The notes under the pieces: generated by a model
What the model saw: the letters and a program-made list of their open reading frames with translations, nothing else
What the model was told of the DNA's origin: nothing
Database searches by the model: none
Made by a program: the position numbers and the translations under genes
Assembly (NCBI GenBank): GCA_022820505.1
Contig: JAJEFK010000049.1
Coordinates: 1 to 51,976, forward strand
Reading direction: 5' to 3'
From: Acidimicrobiia bacterium
Lineage (GTDB): Bacteria; Actinomycetota; Acidimicrobiia; Acidimicrobiales; Poriferisodalaceae
Length of the DNA: 51,976 nt
In this document: positions 15,627 through 23,588 of the stretch, in pieces
Numbering within the stretch: position 1 is the stretch's first letter
How the letters are laid out: every line of letters starts with the position of its first letter

Positions 15627-16799
15627 ATGAGCCAAACGCCTGCCCCGCTGTCGGACTTCTACGAGATGGACGAATTCCTGTCCGACGAGGAAACGATGAT
15701 CCGCGACACGGTCGCCACGTTCGTGGCCAAGGAGTGGGACCCGATCGTGGGCGACCACTTCGAGGCAGGCACGTTCCCGATGGAGCTGATCCCGACGATC
15801 GCCGACATGGGCCTGCTCGGCATGCACCTCGACGGCTACGGATGCGCGGGCGCGTCGGCCATGGCGTACGGCGTGGCCTGCCGCGAACTCGAAGCCGGCG
15901 ACAGCGGGCTGCGCAGCTTCGTATCGGTGCAGGGGTCGCTGTGCATGTTCCCGATCTGGCGCTACGGCTCCACCGAGCAGAAGGAGCACTGGCTGCCGCG
16001 CATGGCGGCCGGTGAGATCATCGGCTGCTTCGGGCTGACCGAGCCCGACCACGGCTCCGACCCTGCCTCCATGGCCACCCGGGCGGTGCGGCGGGGCGAC
16101 ACCTGGATCCTCAATGGGGCCAAGCGGTGGATCACCAACGCCGGGCTGGCCGAGCTGGCCATCGTGTGGGCCAACACCGACGACGGCTTCCGGGGCTTCC
16201 TGGTGCCGACCGACTCGCCCGGTTTCGAGGTCCGCAAGATCCAGAACAAGCTCTCGCTGCGGGCCTCGGTGACCGGCGAGTTCTACATGGACGACGTCGA
16301 GGTGCCCGAGTCGATGCGCCTGCCCGACGCGCTCAGCATCGGTGCGCCGTTGAGCTGCCTGTCCGAGGCCCGCTTCGGCATTGCCTTCGGGGCTGTCGGC
16401 GTGGCCCGCTGCTGCTACGAGCAGGCACTCAGCTACCAGCTTGAACGCCCCCAGTTCGGCAAGCCGCTGGCCGGCTTCCAGATCAGCCAGATCAAGTTCG
16501 CCGACATGCTCACCGACATCACCAACGCCAACCTGCAGGCCATGCGACTGGGCCAGCTCAAGGAACAGCACCGGCTGCGACCGCATCACATCTCGATGGC
16601 CAAGCGGCACAACTGCCGCGTCGCCATCGATACGGCCCGCACCGCCCGGGCGATGATGGGCGCCAACGGCGTCTCCACGGAGTACGCGCCGATGCGTCAT
16701 GCGGCGAACATGGAATCGGTCATGACCTACGAGGGCACCGAGGAGATCCACGGGCTGATCCTGGGTCAGCAGATCACCAACATCCCGGCCTTCCGCTGA
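15627..16799 (+). CDS. Acyl-CoA dehydrogenase, glutaryl-CoA dehydrogenase-like
   Basis: A 390-aa flavoenzyme. LRSFVSVQGSLCMFPI matches the S-V-Q-S-S-L-x-M-x-P-I block typical of glutaryl-CoA dehydrogenase. CFGLTEPDHGSDPASM is the first acyl-CoA dehydrogenase signature, and VMTYEGTEEIHGLILGQQITNIPAF contains the catalytic Glu of Y-E-G-T. It would oxidise and decarboxylate glutaryl-CoA to crotonyl-CoA in lysine or aromatic breakdown. ATG 15627 is selected over the 15537 codon; CAGTAT lies 6 nt upstream, resembling the leaderless pattern. No other lysine-catabolism gene is adjacent. Confidence 0.85.
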   Translation: MSQTPAPLSDFYEMDEFLSDEETMIRDTVATFVAKEWDPIVGDHFEAGTFPMELIPTIADMGLLGMHLDGYGCAGASAMAYGVACRELEAGDSGLRSFVSVQGSLCMFPIWRYGSTEQKEHWLPRMAAGEIIGCFGLTEPDHGSDPASMATRAVRRGDTWILNGAKRWITNAGLAELAIVWANTDDGFRGFLVPTDSPGFEVRKIQNKLSLRASVTGEFYMDDVEVPESMRLPDALSIGAPLSCLSEARFGIAFGAVGVARCCYEQALSYQLERPQFGKPLAGFQISQIKFADMLTDITNANLQAMRLGQLKEQHRLRPHHISMAKRHNCRVAIDTARTARAMMGANGVSTEYAPMRHAANMESVMTYEGTEEIHGLILGQQITNIPAFR

Positions 16800-16814
16800 C
16801 AGCGCGTATGGCCG

Positions 16815-16836
16815 CATGACAGCGGCGCGCGTCATG
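16815..16836. repeat. Inverted repeat CATGAC-N10-GTCATG
   Basis: Perfect 6-bp arms separated by 10 nt, beginning 15 bp after the acyl-CoA dehydrogenase stop and 111 bp before the DUF4349 gene. It could be a terminator stem without a T-tract or an operator; nothing decides between them. Confidence 0.25.
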
Positions 16837-16946
16837 GTCTCGCGACCGACACGCAACCGCAATGGCCCTACGGGGAACTCTCGGGGGACGATGGGCGTCA
16901 TCAGGTCGAGCCGTTCGATGAGCGGCCGACCAAAGGAGGGAACGCC

Positions 16947-18404
16947 ATGATCGTTCCGCACACGCGCACTCCCCGGTGCCTTGCCAGCAGGCATCTCATC
17001 TGGCGAACTGCGGCAGCCGCGCTGGCCTTGGTGCTGCTGACTGCGGCGTGCAGCGCCATGAGTTCCGATGACGCCGATGCTGGTGGCGACAGAGAACACG
17101 AAGCGTTCACAACCGAGGTCATGCACTCGGAAGAGAGCATGGACGACGGAGCCATGGGCGGCGACATGGACGATGAGATGTTCATGTCGGAGGACGAGAT
17201 GATGGACGACGGCGACATGGACGAGGAGGAGATGCTCGAGAGCGCGCCCGCTTCGGACGAAGGAGACACCACTGCTCTGGCCACGAGCGTGCCCGACGTG
17301 GCCGCCAACCTCGGACGCGACATCATCTACACAGCCCGCATCGCCGTCGAGACAGCAGACGTCGCCGCGGCGGGGGCACAAGCCACTTCGATCATCGAGG
17401 ATCTCGGCGGCTTCGTGTTCGCTCAGGACACTCGCACGCAGGGCCGCGCACGCACCACCCTGACCTTCAAGGTGCGTCCGCAGCAGTTCTCAGCTGCATT
17501 GGAACGCCTGTCGAACGTCGGCGAACTCGTGGAGCAGACCGTCAGCGCCGAGGATGTAACCGGCATCGTCGTGGATCTCGCCAGCCGCATCTCCACGGCA
17601 GAAGTCAGCGTGAACCGGCTGCGAGAATTCCTGTCACAAGCCACCGAGGTAGACGGCGTGGCCGAGCTCGAACGCGAGCTGGCCAGCCGTGAGAGCGACC
17701 TGGAGCAGCTGCGCGGGCAGCTGCGCTCGCTGCGCGACCGGGTCGACCTGGCCACGATCACGCTGTCGATCACCGAATCGGTCGAGGCCGTGCCGAGCGC
17801 ATCGATGATCGTGCAGGCTTGGATGGCCGCAGGCGACGAGGATCCCTGCCTTGGCTACAAGGACGTGCTGACGCCGCCCGACGGCGATGTCGGCCTGTGC
17901 ATCGAGGTGGAGAACAACGGCGAGACGGTGCTGACGGACATCGCTCTGACGTCGAACGCGCTGCGTTTCGACAACGACGACCTGACGGTGCCCGACGGCA
18001 CGAGCCTCGCCCGCATCGAGCCCGGCGAGCGGGCCACGGCCACGCTCGGCTACACGATCTCCGACGGTCGCATCGCAGGACGCGTGGCAACCCGCGGGCT
18101 GGACATCGACATCCGCGTCAGCGCCGTCCCCGTCACTGCCGACGGCGCCGAACTGGGCCGGCTGGCCCGCGGCGCCATGCTGCAGCTGTATCTCGAAGCA
18201 GACGAGACTTCGCCTGGGTTCGGCGACGCATTGAGCGGCGGCTGGGGTGCCTTGGTGGGCATCGCCACTGGCATCGGGCTGGTCGTCGCCGCGCTGCTGC
18301 CGTTCCTGCCGGTCATCGCAATCGTGCTCGCAGTCACATGGTGGTGGCTGCGCCGCCGTCGTGCCCGGCGAACCGCGGGAACATCCAACGTCAACGGGAC
18401 CTGA
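16947..18404 (+). CDS. DUF4349 lipoprotein with acidic Met-rich N-terminus and C-terminal membrane segment
   Basis: A 485-aa envelope protein. Residues about 18-35 form a lipoprotein signal ending in L-L-T-A-A-C. Next is a low-complexity tract (about 50-95) of Met, Asp and Glu. The DUF4349 core (IIYTARIAVETADVAAA to DLATITLSITE, about 125-275) contains a predicted coiled coil from about 218 to 262. A roughly 120-residue insert resembles an Ig-like/DUF11 fold (CIEVENNGETVLTDIALTSN). A transmembrane helix and an R-rich cytoplasmic tail close the protein. AAAGGAGG is an excellent ribosome-binding site 7 bp before ATG 16947. DUF4349 function is not established. Confidence 0.82.
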   Translation: MIVPHTRTPRCLASRHLIWRTAAAALALVLLTAACSAMSSDDADAGGDREHEAFTTEVMHSEESMDDGAMGGDMDDEMFMSEDEMMDDGDMDEEEMLESAPASDEGDTTALATSVPDVAANLGRDIIYTARIAVETADVAAAGAQATSIIEDLGGFVFAQDTRTQGRARTTLTFKVRPQQFSAALERLSNVGELVEQTVSAEDVTGIVVDLASRISTAEVSVNRLREFLSQATEVDGVAELERELASRESDLEQLRGQLRSLRDRVDLATITLSITESVEAVPSASMIVQAWMAAGDEDPCLGYKDVLTPPDGDVGLCIEVENNGETVLTDIALTSNALRFDNDDLTVPDGTSLARIEPGERATATLGYTISDGRIAGRVATRGLDIDIRVSAVPVTADGAELGRLARGAMLQLYLEADETSPGFGDALSGGWGALVGIATGIGLVVAALLPFLPVIAIVLAVTWWWLRRRRARRTAGTSNVNGT

Positions 18405-18461
18405 TCTCCTCCCCGGCTCTTCAGCGGTCTGCGGCGATGGTTGATGGCATCGAAACGTTTC

Positions 18462-18479
18462 CTTATCATTTATGATAAG
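18462..18479. promoter_or_regulatory. Operator palindrome CTTATCA-TTTA-TGATAAG with embedded -10 box
   Basis: Perfect 7-bp arms around a 4-nt centre. TATGAT at 18471-18476 is a good -10 element, ending 7 nt before the toxin ATG at 18484. The AT-rich palindrome stands out in GC-rich surroundings. Binding of the downstream HTH protein here would autoregulate the pair. Confidence 0.6.
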
Positions 18480-18483
18480 ACAC

Positions 18484-19173
18484 ATGGTCGAGATGAGCGC
18501 AACGCTGCGGCGGGTGATGGAGTCGGCGGCGCGTTTGCAGGCGGTCGTGCCCGACGCCGTCCTGGTGGGAGGATCAGCCGCTGCGCTGTATGCGGGCCAC
18601 CGCGACTCGCTCGACCACGACCACGTGCTTGTCGATCTGACCGACCGCTACGAAGCCGTGCTGGAGGCAGTGGAGGCCACCGAGGGGTGGGCGACATCGG
18701 TGCGCGCCTCCAAGCCGCCATTCAGCATCATGGGCAGCCTCGACGGCATCGACGCCGGGCTGCGCCAGATGCGACGCCGCAGGCCGCTCGAGACCGTCGA
18801 GGTCGACGTCGGCAACGGCACCGTCGTGGTGGCACCGACCGAGGCGGAAGCTCTGCGCGTCAAGGCCTTCCTGGTGGTGCAGCGCAACGCGGTGCGCGAC
18901 TACCTCGATGTCGTTGCGCTCGCCGACCACATCGGCGTCGAGACCGCCGTCGGCGTGCTGTCAGAGATCGACGTCTACTACGCCGACCGGTCGGACGAGC
19001 CTGCGTCGGTGCTGACCTCGCTGGTGATCGCGCTGGCCGAGCCGTCGCCGCGTGACAGCGGCGTGACCGACGAACTGCCCCGCTACAAGAACCTCGACCC
19101 GCGCTGGCACCGCTGGCCCGACGTCGTGGCTGTCTGCCAAGCGCTGGCCCTGCGACTGGGCGGTGCCGCATGA
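18484..19173 (+). CDS. Nucleotidyltransferase-like protein, probable toxin of a TA pair
   Basis: A 229-aa protein. VLVGGSAAALYAGHRDSLDHDHVLVDL has the G-G-S...D-x-D pattern of the polymerase-beta-type nucleotidyltransferase fold, and VEVDVGNGTVVV may give the third acidic residue. LRVKAFLVVQRNAVRDYLDVVAL resembles the R-x-x-D-x-x-D region of AbiEii/MenT-like toxins. Such toxins transfer nucleotides to tRNA or other targets; the target here is unknown. ATG 18484 is chosen because of the palindrome and -10 box just upstream. Its stop overlaps the HTH gene by 4 bases (ATGA), an inverse toxin-first order. Confidence 0.7.
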   Translation: MVEMSATLRRVMESAARLQAVVPDAVLVGGSAAALYAGHRDSLDHDHVLVDLTDRYEAVLEAVEATEGWATSVRASKPPFSIMGSLDGIDAGLRQMRRRRPLETVEVDVGNGTVVVAPTEAEALRVKAFLVVQRNAVRDYLDVVALADHIGVETAVGVLSEIDVYYADRSDEPASVLTSLVIALAEPSPRDSGVTDELPRYKNLDPRWHRWPDVVAVCQALALRLGGAA

Positions 19174-19703
19174 GCGCACTTCGGTTCCGCAACGTCGACG
19201 CCGAGACGACCGACGACATCGGCACGTGGCCCTCGGAGGCGCTGGCTGCGGTGATCGACCGAGGCCTGGTGCCCGACTGGCGTCCCGTCTTCGCTGAGAT
19301 CCGCAGATCGCCGTGGGGGCCCGTGGCTCGACGGGTCGAGCGCTGCCTCAGCTGGCGCGAGCCCGACGGCGCGGGCACGCTGTTCAGACTGGCGATCCAG
19401 CACGCCCGCGACGAAGCCGACCGCGACGACCGCGCCGCGGTGGCGGCCCGTGTCCGAGCCGCAGTCGAACGCGCGGGAACCAGCAAGGCAGAGTTTGCAG
19501 CATCAGTGGGCACCAGCCCGTCGAGGCTCAGCACCTACCTGAACGGCAAAGTCACGCCCTCAGCGGCACTGCTCGCTCGCATCGAGCGTACCGCCGACGC
19601 GCCGAACAAGGCCCGACGTTCAGCGACATCACCGCCGGCATCGTCAACACCATCACGCTCAGCGTCTGTGCCTGGCGACACTACTCCGTGCGCTAGCCCG
19701 TAA
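19170..19703 (+). CDS. HTH (XRE-type) protein, probable antitoxin/autoregulator
   Basis: A 177-aa protein coupled to the nucleotidyltransferase gene by an ATGA overlap. An N-terminal region of unknown fold (residues 1-85) is followed by a helix-turn-helix at about 93-138 (VRAAVERAGTSKAEFAASVGTSPSRLSTYLNGK), then a Ser/Thr/Pro-rich tail. The arrangement of a DNA-binding partner overlapping a nucleotidyltransferase is that of AbiEi/AbiEii-like or related toxin-antitoxin modules, though this protein is not recognisably AbiEi. It is the natural candidate to bind the 18462 palindrome. Confidence 0.7.
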   Translation: MSALRFRNVDAETTDDIGTWPSEALAAVIDRGLVPDWRPVFAEIRRSPWGPVARRVERCLSWREPDGAGTLFRLAIQHARDEADRDDRAAVAARVRAAVERAGTSKAEFAASVGTSPSRLSTYLNGKVTPSAALLARIERTADAPNKARRSATSPPASSTPSRSASVPGDTTPCASP

Positions 19704-19881
19704 ACAGGTTTGGTCTGGTTGAAACATCAGTGTTTGGTTTGCCACCGGCCGATGTCGGGTCTGCTATACAGGACGCTTCCATCGGTGATGGCCTCACAAC
19801 GATGTTCATAATCACGACCAACCACTCGTACCTACTGGTGACGGCCGCCGACCTTGGCACCAAAATGCCGTCGGGATTGAA
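19704..19881. other. AT-richer spacer, no gene recognised
   Basis: This spacer marks the start of a compositionally different islet. It holds a short hairpin AAACA-TCAG-TGTTT at 19722-19735 without a T-run, possibly a weak terminator for the TA pair. No convincing promoter was found for the following gene. Confidence 0.3.
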
Positions 19882-20811
19882 ATGAGGATTGACAATATCG
19901 TAACCAATCGAAAAAAGTTAGCTGGAACAGTTGTTATTTTGGTTGCATCCGCGGCAGCCATCGCCGCATGGGCTGGGAATGCTGGCAGCGCTCCTTCGCT
20001 CGCGGCGCAAGTTGCTCAACAAGCCGGGCAACTGTCTGAAGCAGAATGCGCCAAGGCCATTGAAGCGTACCGATATCGTGGTCAGATTCTTGCACCGCAG
20101 GATCCACTCTCGACGCAGCTGCAGGCGATGCTAAACGATCTTGCACTGCAGGAATCGATACAGGCCAATACGTTCATTTCGGAAGAAGTACAAGCTGGCT
20201 CTGCTGAGGCCGTTTGGTCTCTTGCCAACGCGTGCAGCCAAGACGAGCTTCCGCAGCTGAAGTCACCAGGCATCCTCATCGGCAACGACGCTGTGAAGCA
20301 ACTCGATGGACGGGTTGCTGTTGACGACTCAACCCTCGGTACGGTTCGCGCCACCGTCTTTGAGGATGCGAATCGTCAGCTAGAATGCGTCCACATCATT
20401 TCACAACATGGCTTGGGTGGAGGAGCCTGCAGCGAAGAATCGGTCGTAGTAGCCCAACTGCAGCTTTGGTTTTGCGAGTCCAGTTCTGAGGCCGATATCA
20501 AACGCAATGTGTCTCCATCCGACGAGTGTCAGTCTGCAATACCGACTGCCGAGGGCGCTGTGCCGCCTGCAACGGTCATCGTCGGAGCAACGGATGAGTC
20601 AAGACTGGCGGTTACCTTGGACAATGGTCACACTCTCCAAGAAACCACGCAGACCGTACAGGGCACAGAGAGAAGGTTCTTCGCCATACCGATCTCGGGG
20701 CAGCAAGATGCCGCAGTCGTCTCAGTCGAGGGCATGTCTGAGTCTGGGAAATCCGAAGACACAAACATAGATGACCCCACGTCGACGCGCGGCTCTGGGT
20801 TTGAGGAGTGA
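19882..20811 (+). CDS. Exported or membrane-anchored protein of unknown function
   Basis: A 309-aa protein not recognised as a known family. A basic N-terminus (NRKKLAG) and a hydrophobic stretch (about residues 15-31) indicate a signal peptide or single anchor. The remainder is soluble, with five cysteines (about residues 54, 114, 168, 182, 198) plus one near 213, and a Ser/Thr/Asp/Glu-rich C-terminus without a second membrane segment. By eye its G+C is near half, clearly lower than the flanking repair and TA genes. GGGA about 8 bp upstream is a weak ribosome-binding site. The next gene begins 5 bp after its stop, so the two probably form an operon. Confidence 0.6.
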   Translation: MRIDNIVTNRKKLAGTVVILVASAAAIAAWAGNAGSAPSLAAQVAQQAGQLSEAECAKAIEAYRYRGQILAPQDPLSTQLQAMLNDLALQESIQANTFISEEVQAGSAEAVWSLANACSQDELPQLKSPGILIGNDAVKQLDGRVAVDDSTLGTVRATVFEDANRQLECVHIISQHGLGGGACSEESVVVAQLQLWFCESSSEADIKRNVSPSDECQSAIPTAEGAVPPATVIVGATDESRLAVTLDNGHTLQETTQTVQGTERRFFAIPISGQQDAAVVSVEGMSESGKSEDTNIDDPTSTRGSGFEE

Positions 20812-20816
20812 TACTA

Positions 20817-21296
20817 ATGAAACGTAAGCTCGCAACCGTTATCGCTACACTCCTGCTTATCTCGTTAGCTTGGCTGCCTAGTGCGAACGCCGACCACCTG
20901 CCTTCGCGCAGCGGCTATTACTACCCCGTTTGTGCGACATCTTGGGACAACTACTGGCCTACTGGGCAGATGCGCGTCTACTTCGATGCCAACAATAACT
21001 GGCTAAAGTGGTGGCGGTATCGACTGTACAACTATCCAGTACACAAGAACAAGAATGATCTGCTGATAAACGAATTCTGGGGTTGGGGTGGAACATGGCA
21101 TTGGGCCAGAGATAATCTTCAGAATTCAGTGTCGGCAGGCATATACCGCCGTGTGCCGGCCGTCTATAATGAGCCAGCGCTGGCAGGCCACACGAGTCAT
21201 AATAACGAAAACTGGATCTATCGGACGGAATTCGTCTTTGATGTTCCTGGCAGAGACCCTAGGTGCTATACAGTAACGTATCCCGTTTTGCGCTAG
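20817..21296 (+). CDS. Small secreted aromatic-rich protein, unknown function
   Basis: A 159-aa protein with a clear Sec signal (MKRKLATVIATLLLISLAWLP-SANA, cleavage after about residue 26). The mature part of about 133 residues is unusually rich in Trp, Tyr and Asn and has two cysteines (about 39 and 151) that could form one disulfide. ATG 20817 follows GAGGAG by 8 bp; the GTG at 20808 is less well placed. Composition is AT-richer than the genome around it. No family recognised; a secreted effector or bacteriocin-like role is only a guess. Confidence 0.65.
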   Translation: MKRKLATVIATLLLISLAWLPSANADHLPSRSGYYYPVCATSWDNYWPTGQMRVYFDANNNWLKWWRYRLYNYPVHKNKNDLLINEFWGWGGTWHWARDNLQNSVSAGIYRRVPAVYNEPALAGHTSHNNENWIYRTEFVFDVPGRDPRCYTVTYPVLR

Positions 21297-21340
21297 CAAG
21301 CTTGCCGTTATATGGTAGGTTTACCCATAGATACTCTGAT

Positions 21341-21886
21341 GTGCTCAATGTAGTCCGGCGTGTCAAGGCAGTGTCGGTGATGTTGGTCGCGGGTATCGCC
21401 CTCGTGACGTGCATTGGATGTGCCGAGGCCGATGTAACCATTGATACTCGCATTCACGGTGTCTTGGCAGACCGCGCGGAGCGCTTGGAAGATGCGGCAG
21501 TGATTCGATGGTCTGCAAGCGGCAGTCGGCAATGCGTAGATTTGGAAGTTGCCACGTTGACTTTGCGGGGAGAGTCTACGACGAGCGGTGGCCGGTTCTG
21601 TGGCGCGAGACCCTCGAAGAATGATGTGTGGTACGGCATTTCAGGCAGGTCCTACGTGCCACAGTCGTACGATGGCCTCGATGACAGGGGAGAACGGATC
21701 TGGGGCGATCTGATCTATGGCATCGGACCGCCGGACATTGAAGCGATCAAGGTGACGGACGGTGACATCGAGGTTGTGGTGGATACCGATGAGGGCGACG
21801 GCATGACGGCGTTCGTGGTTTGGTGGCGGGGCTCACGGAACCCGGGCGGTGTGGTGCCCGATTACCGCGTTCAGCCGTCTTCGTGA
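21341..21886 (+). CDS. Putative exported lipoprotein-like protein, unknown function
   Basis: A 181-aa product from GTG 21341 (VLNVVRRVKAVSVMLVAG...). A basic n-region is followed by a hydrophobic stretch and I-G-C-A, resembling a lipobox although the -3 residue is Cys rather than Leu. The frame is open back to 21263, but that start would overlap the preceding gene and lacks a signal. An ATG at 21380 is a second alternative. The mature domain has two more cysteines (CVDLEV and FCGAR) and beta-rich spacing. No family recognised. Third and last gene of the AT-richer islet. Confidence 0.5.
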   Translation: MLNVVRRVKAVSVMLVAGIALVTCIGCAEADVTIDTRIHGVLADRAERLEDAAVIRWSASGSRQCVDLEVATLTLRGESTTSGGRFCGARPSKNDVWYGISGRSYVPQSYDGLDDRGERIWGDLIYGIGPPDIEAIKVTDGDIEVVVDTDEGDGMTAFVVWWRGSRNPGGVVPDYRVQPSS

Positions 21887-22003
21887 ATCTGCCACCAACA
21901 CGAGTTCCCGGCATCAGAAGCCAATCACTCTCTACCATCGCGAGACAAGCACGCGGCTGCTGACACGTGCGCCTCTCGAGAAACTCAACATTTGCGGGCC
22001 AAG

Positions 22004-22048
22004 TCGGACATATTCGGACTTCGATGGGCAATGTCCGTTTGTGTCCGA
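22004..22048. promoter_or_regulatory. Large two-fold symmetric repeat upstream of ada-alkA
   Basis: The left arm TCGGACATATTCGGAC (22004-22019) and right arm GTCCGTTTGTGTCCGA (22033-22048) are inverted copies matching at 13 of 16 positions, separated by 13 nt. Each arm itself holds two TCGGAC/GTCCGA half-sites one helical turn (10 bp) apart. It ends 22 bp before the ATG of the Ada-type activator, so it is a likely operator/activator site. Confidence 0.5.
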
Positions 22049-22070
22049 TGCGGCCTGCCAGACTCGCCTC

Positions 22071-23588
22071 ATGCAGGTATCGGCCGTTCGCACGACGGGC
22101 ATCTACTGCCGGGCGGATTGCTCGGCGCAACCGCTGCCGCACAACGTGACGCACTACTCCAACCCGGTGGCCGCCGAGGTCAACGGCTTTCGTCCCTGCC
22201 TGCGCTGCCACCCGGAGCGTCGCGCCGGGTCCCTCGCCGATCTGGACGTGCCGGCGCCGGTCGAGGCGGCTTTGCTGCGAATCAATGACGGCTATCTGGA
22301 TGACCACGACGAAGAGGCGCTCGCGGCGCACGTGGGCTACAGCGCTCGCCAACTGCGGCGGCTGTTCGAGCATCATGTCGGTGCGACGCCCACCACCATC
22401 GCCCGGTCACGCCGTGCGCACTTCGCCCGCTGCCTGATCGACGACACCGACCTGACGTTCGGCGAGATCGCCCGCGCTGCGGGCTTCGGCGGGCCGCGCC
22501 AGATGCACCGGGCCATGACGTCGGTGTTCTGCTTCACGCCCACCGAGCTGCGCTCGAAGCGGCGGCAGGGCGAGCGGCCTCATCTCGACGGTGGCCTCGT
22601 GCTCACGGTGCCGTACCTGGCGCCATTCGACTTTGAGGCGTTCATCTCGCACCAGGCCGTTCGCGCCATCCCCGGCGTCGAGGCTGTCAGCGCTGATCCC
22701 GGCGGGGGTTCCAGCTACGTCCGCAGCTTCAGCGCCTGCGGCCACCCCGGCATCGCCGAGCTAGCTAAGCCACCTGACGCCGCCACTGTGCCTGCTGGGG
22801 ACGGTGACAACCACAACCAGCTGCAGCTGCGGCTGCACCTGCCGACGTACGACTCGATCATCGATGCAGTCAGCCGCTGCCGGGCGATGCTCGGCACCGA
22901 CGACGACCCGTCGATAGCCGAAGCTGCGCTCGTCGATGACCCGCTCATCGGTCCCCTGGTGCGGCAGGCGCCCGGGCTGCGGGTGCCGCGATCATGGGAT
23001 CGGTTCGAAACCGCCGTCCGCATCGTCGTCAACCAGCAGATCTCGCTCGCAGCGGCATCGACGATGCGCGGCCGGATCGCGCAGCGCTTCGGCACGCCCT
23101 TCGACGCCCCATCGGAGTGCTGCGTCGACCAGCAGGTGCCCCTGACCCACCTGTTCCCGGGCGCGGCGCACCTGGCCGATGCCGGACCGTCCGGACTCGC
23201 CGCACTGGGCTTCACCCGACGCCGTGTCGACACGATCGTGGGCCTGTCGGAGGCGGTTGCGAGCGGCGAACTCGACTTGAGTGCCGCGGACCCACTCGAT
23301 GACACCGTGGCTCGGCTCTGCGAACTGCCCGGCATCGGCCCGTGGACCGCGCACCTCATGGCGATGCGCGTCTTCGGCGCAGACGATGCATTCCCCGCCT
23401 CAGACCTCGGTCTGCGCCGGGCCGCCGAGCGCCTTGTGGGGCACCCCGTCACCGCTGGTGAGCTGGAGACACTCGCCGAGCCGTGGCGCCCCTACCGTTC
23501 GTGGGCTGCACAGCACCTGTGGCACGCCGCCGGCAAGTCCAGCCCAACGTCGGGTGACAAACCCAGCACAACCGGGAGCAACTCATGA
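22071..23588 (+). CDS. Ada-AlkA fusion: methyl-phosphotriester-sensing activator / 3-methyladenine DNA glycosylase
   Basis: A 505-aa fusion. Residues 1-50 hold an Ada zinc domain with C13, C17, C43 and C46; C13 in VRTTGIYCRADC is the methyl-accepting cysteine. An AraC-type helix-turn-helix follows (about 70-160), then an AlkA N-terminal domain and a helix-hairpin-helix glycosylase (LCELPGIGPWTAHLMAMRVF, with the catalytic Asp in FPASDLGL). It senses alkyl damage, activates repair genes and excises alkylated bases. The Ada domain begins about 25 residues later than in E. coli Ada; the upstream open frame does not resemble the missing helix, so ATG 22071 is used. Coupled to ogt by ATGA. Confidence 0.88.
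   Translation: MQVSAVRTTGIYCRADCSAQPLPHNVTHYSNPVAAEVNGFRPCLRCHPERRAGSLADLDVPAPVEAALLRINDGYLDDHDEEALAAHVGYSARQLRRLFEHHVGATPTTIARSRRAHFARCLIDDTDLTFGEIARAAGFGGPRQMHRAMTSVFCFTPTELRSKRRQGERPHLDGGLVLTVPYLAPFDFEAFISHQAVRAIPGVEAVSADPGGGSSYVRSFSACGHPGIAELAKPPDAATVPAGDGDNHNQLQLRLHLPTYDSIIDAVSRCRAMLGTDDDPSIAEAALVDDPLIGPLVRQAPGLRVPRSWDRFETAVRIVVNQQISLAAASTMRGRIAQRFGTPFDAPSECCVDQQVPLTHLFPGAAHLADAGPSGLAALGFTRRRVDTIVGLSEAVASGELDLSAADPLDDTVARLCELPGIGPWTAHLMAMRVFGADDAFPASDLGLRRAAERLVGHPVTAGELETLAEPWRPYRSWAAQHLWHAAGKSSPTSGDKPSTTGSNS

Noticed and set aside
15543..17381. 612-aa minus-strand open frame antisense to the acyl-CoA dehydrogenase
   Set aside because: Antisense shadow of a well-recognised enzyme; no ribosome-binding site and no domain.
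19722..19735. AAACA-TCAG-TGTTT hairpin as a proven terminator
   Set aside because: The stem is only 5 bp and there is no T-run; kept only as a remark.
21849..22070. N-terminal extension of the Ada-AlkA protein
   Set aside because: The open frame does not resemble the Ada helix and overlaps both the preceding gene and the symmetric repeat.
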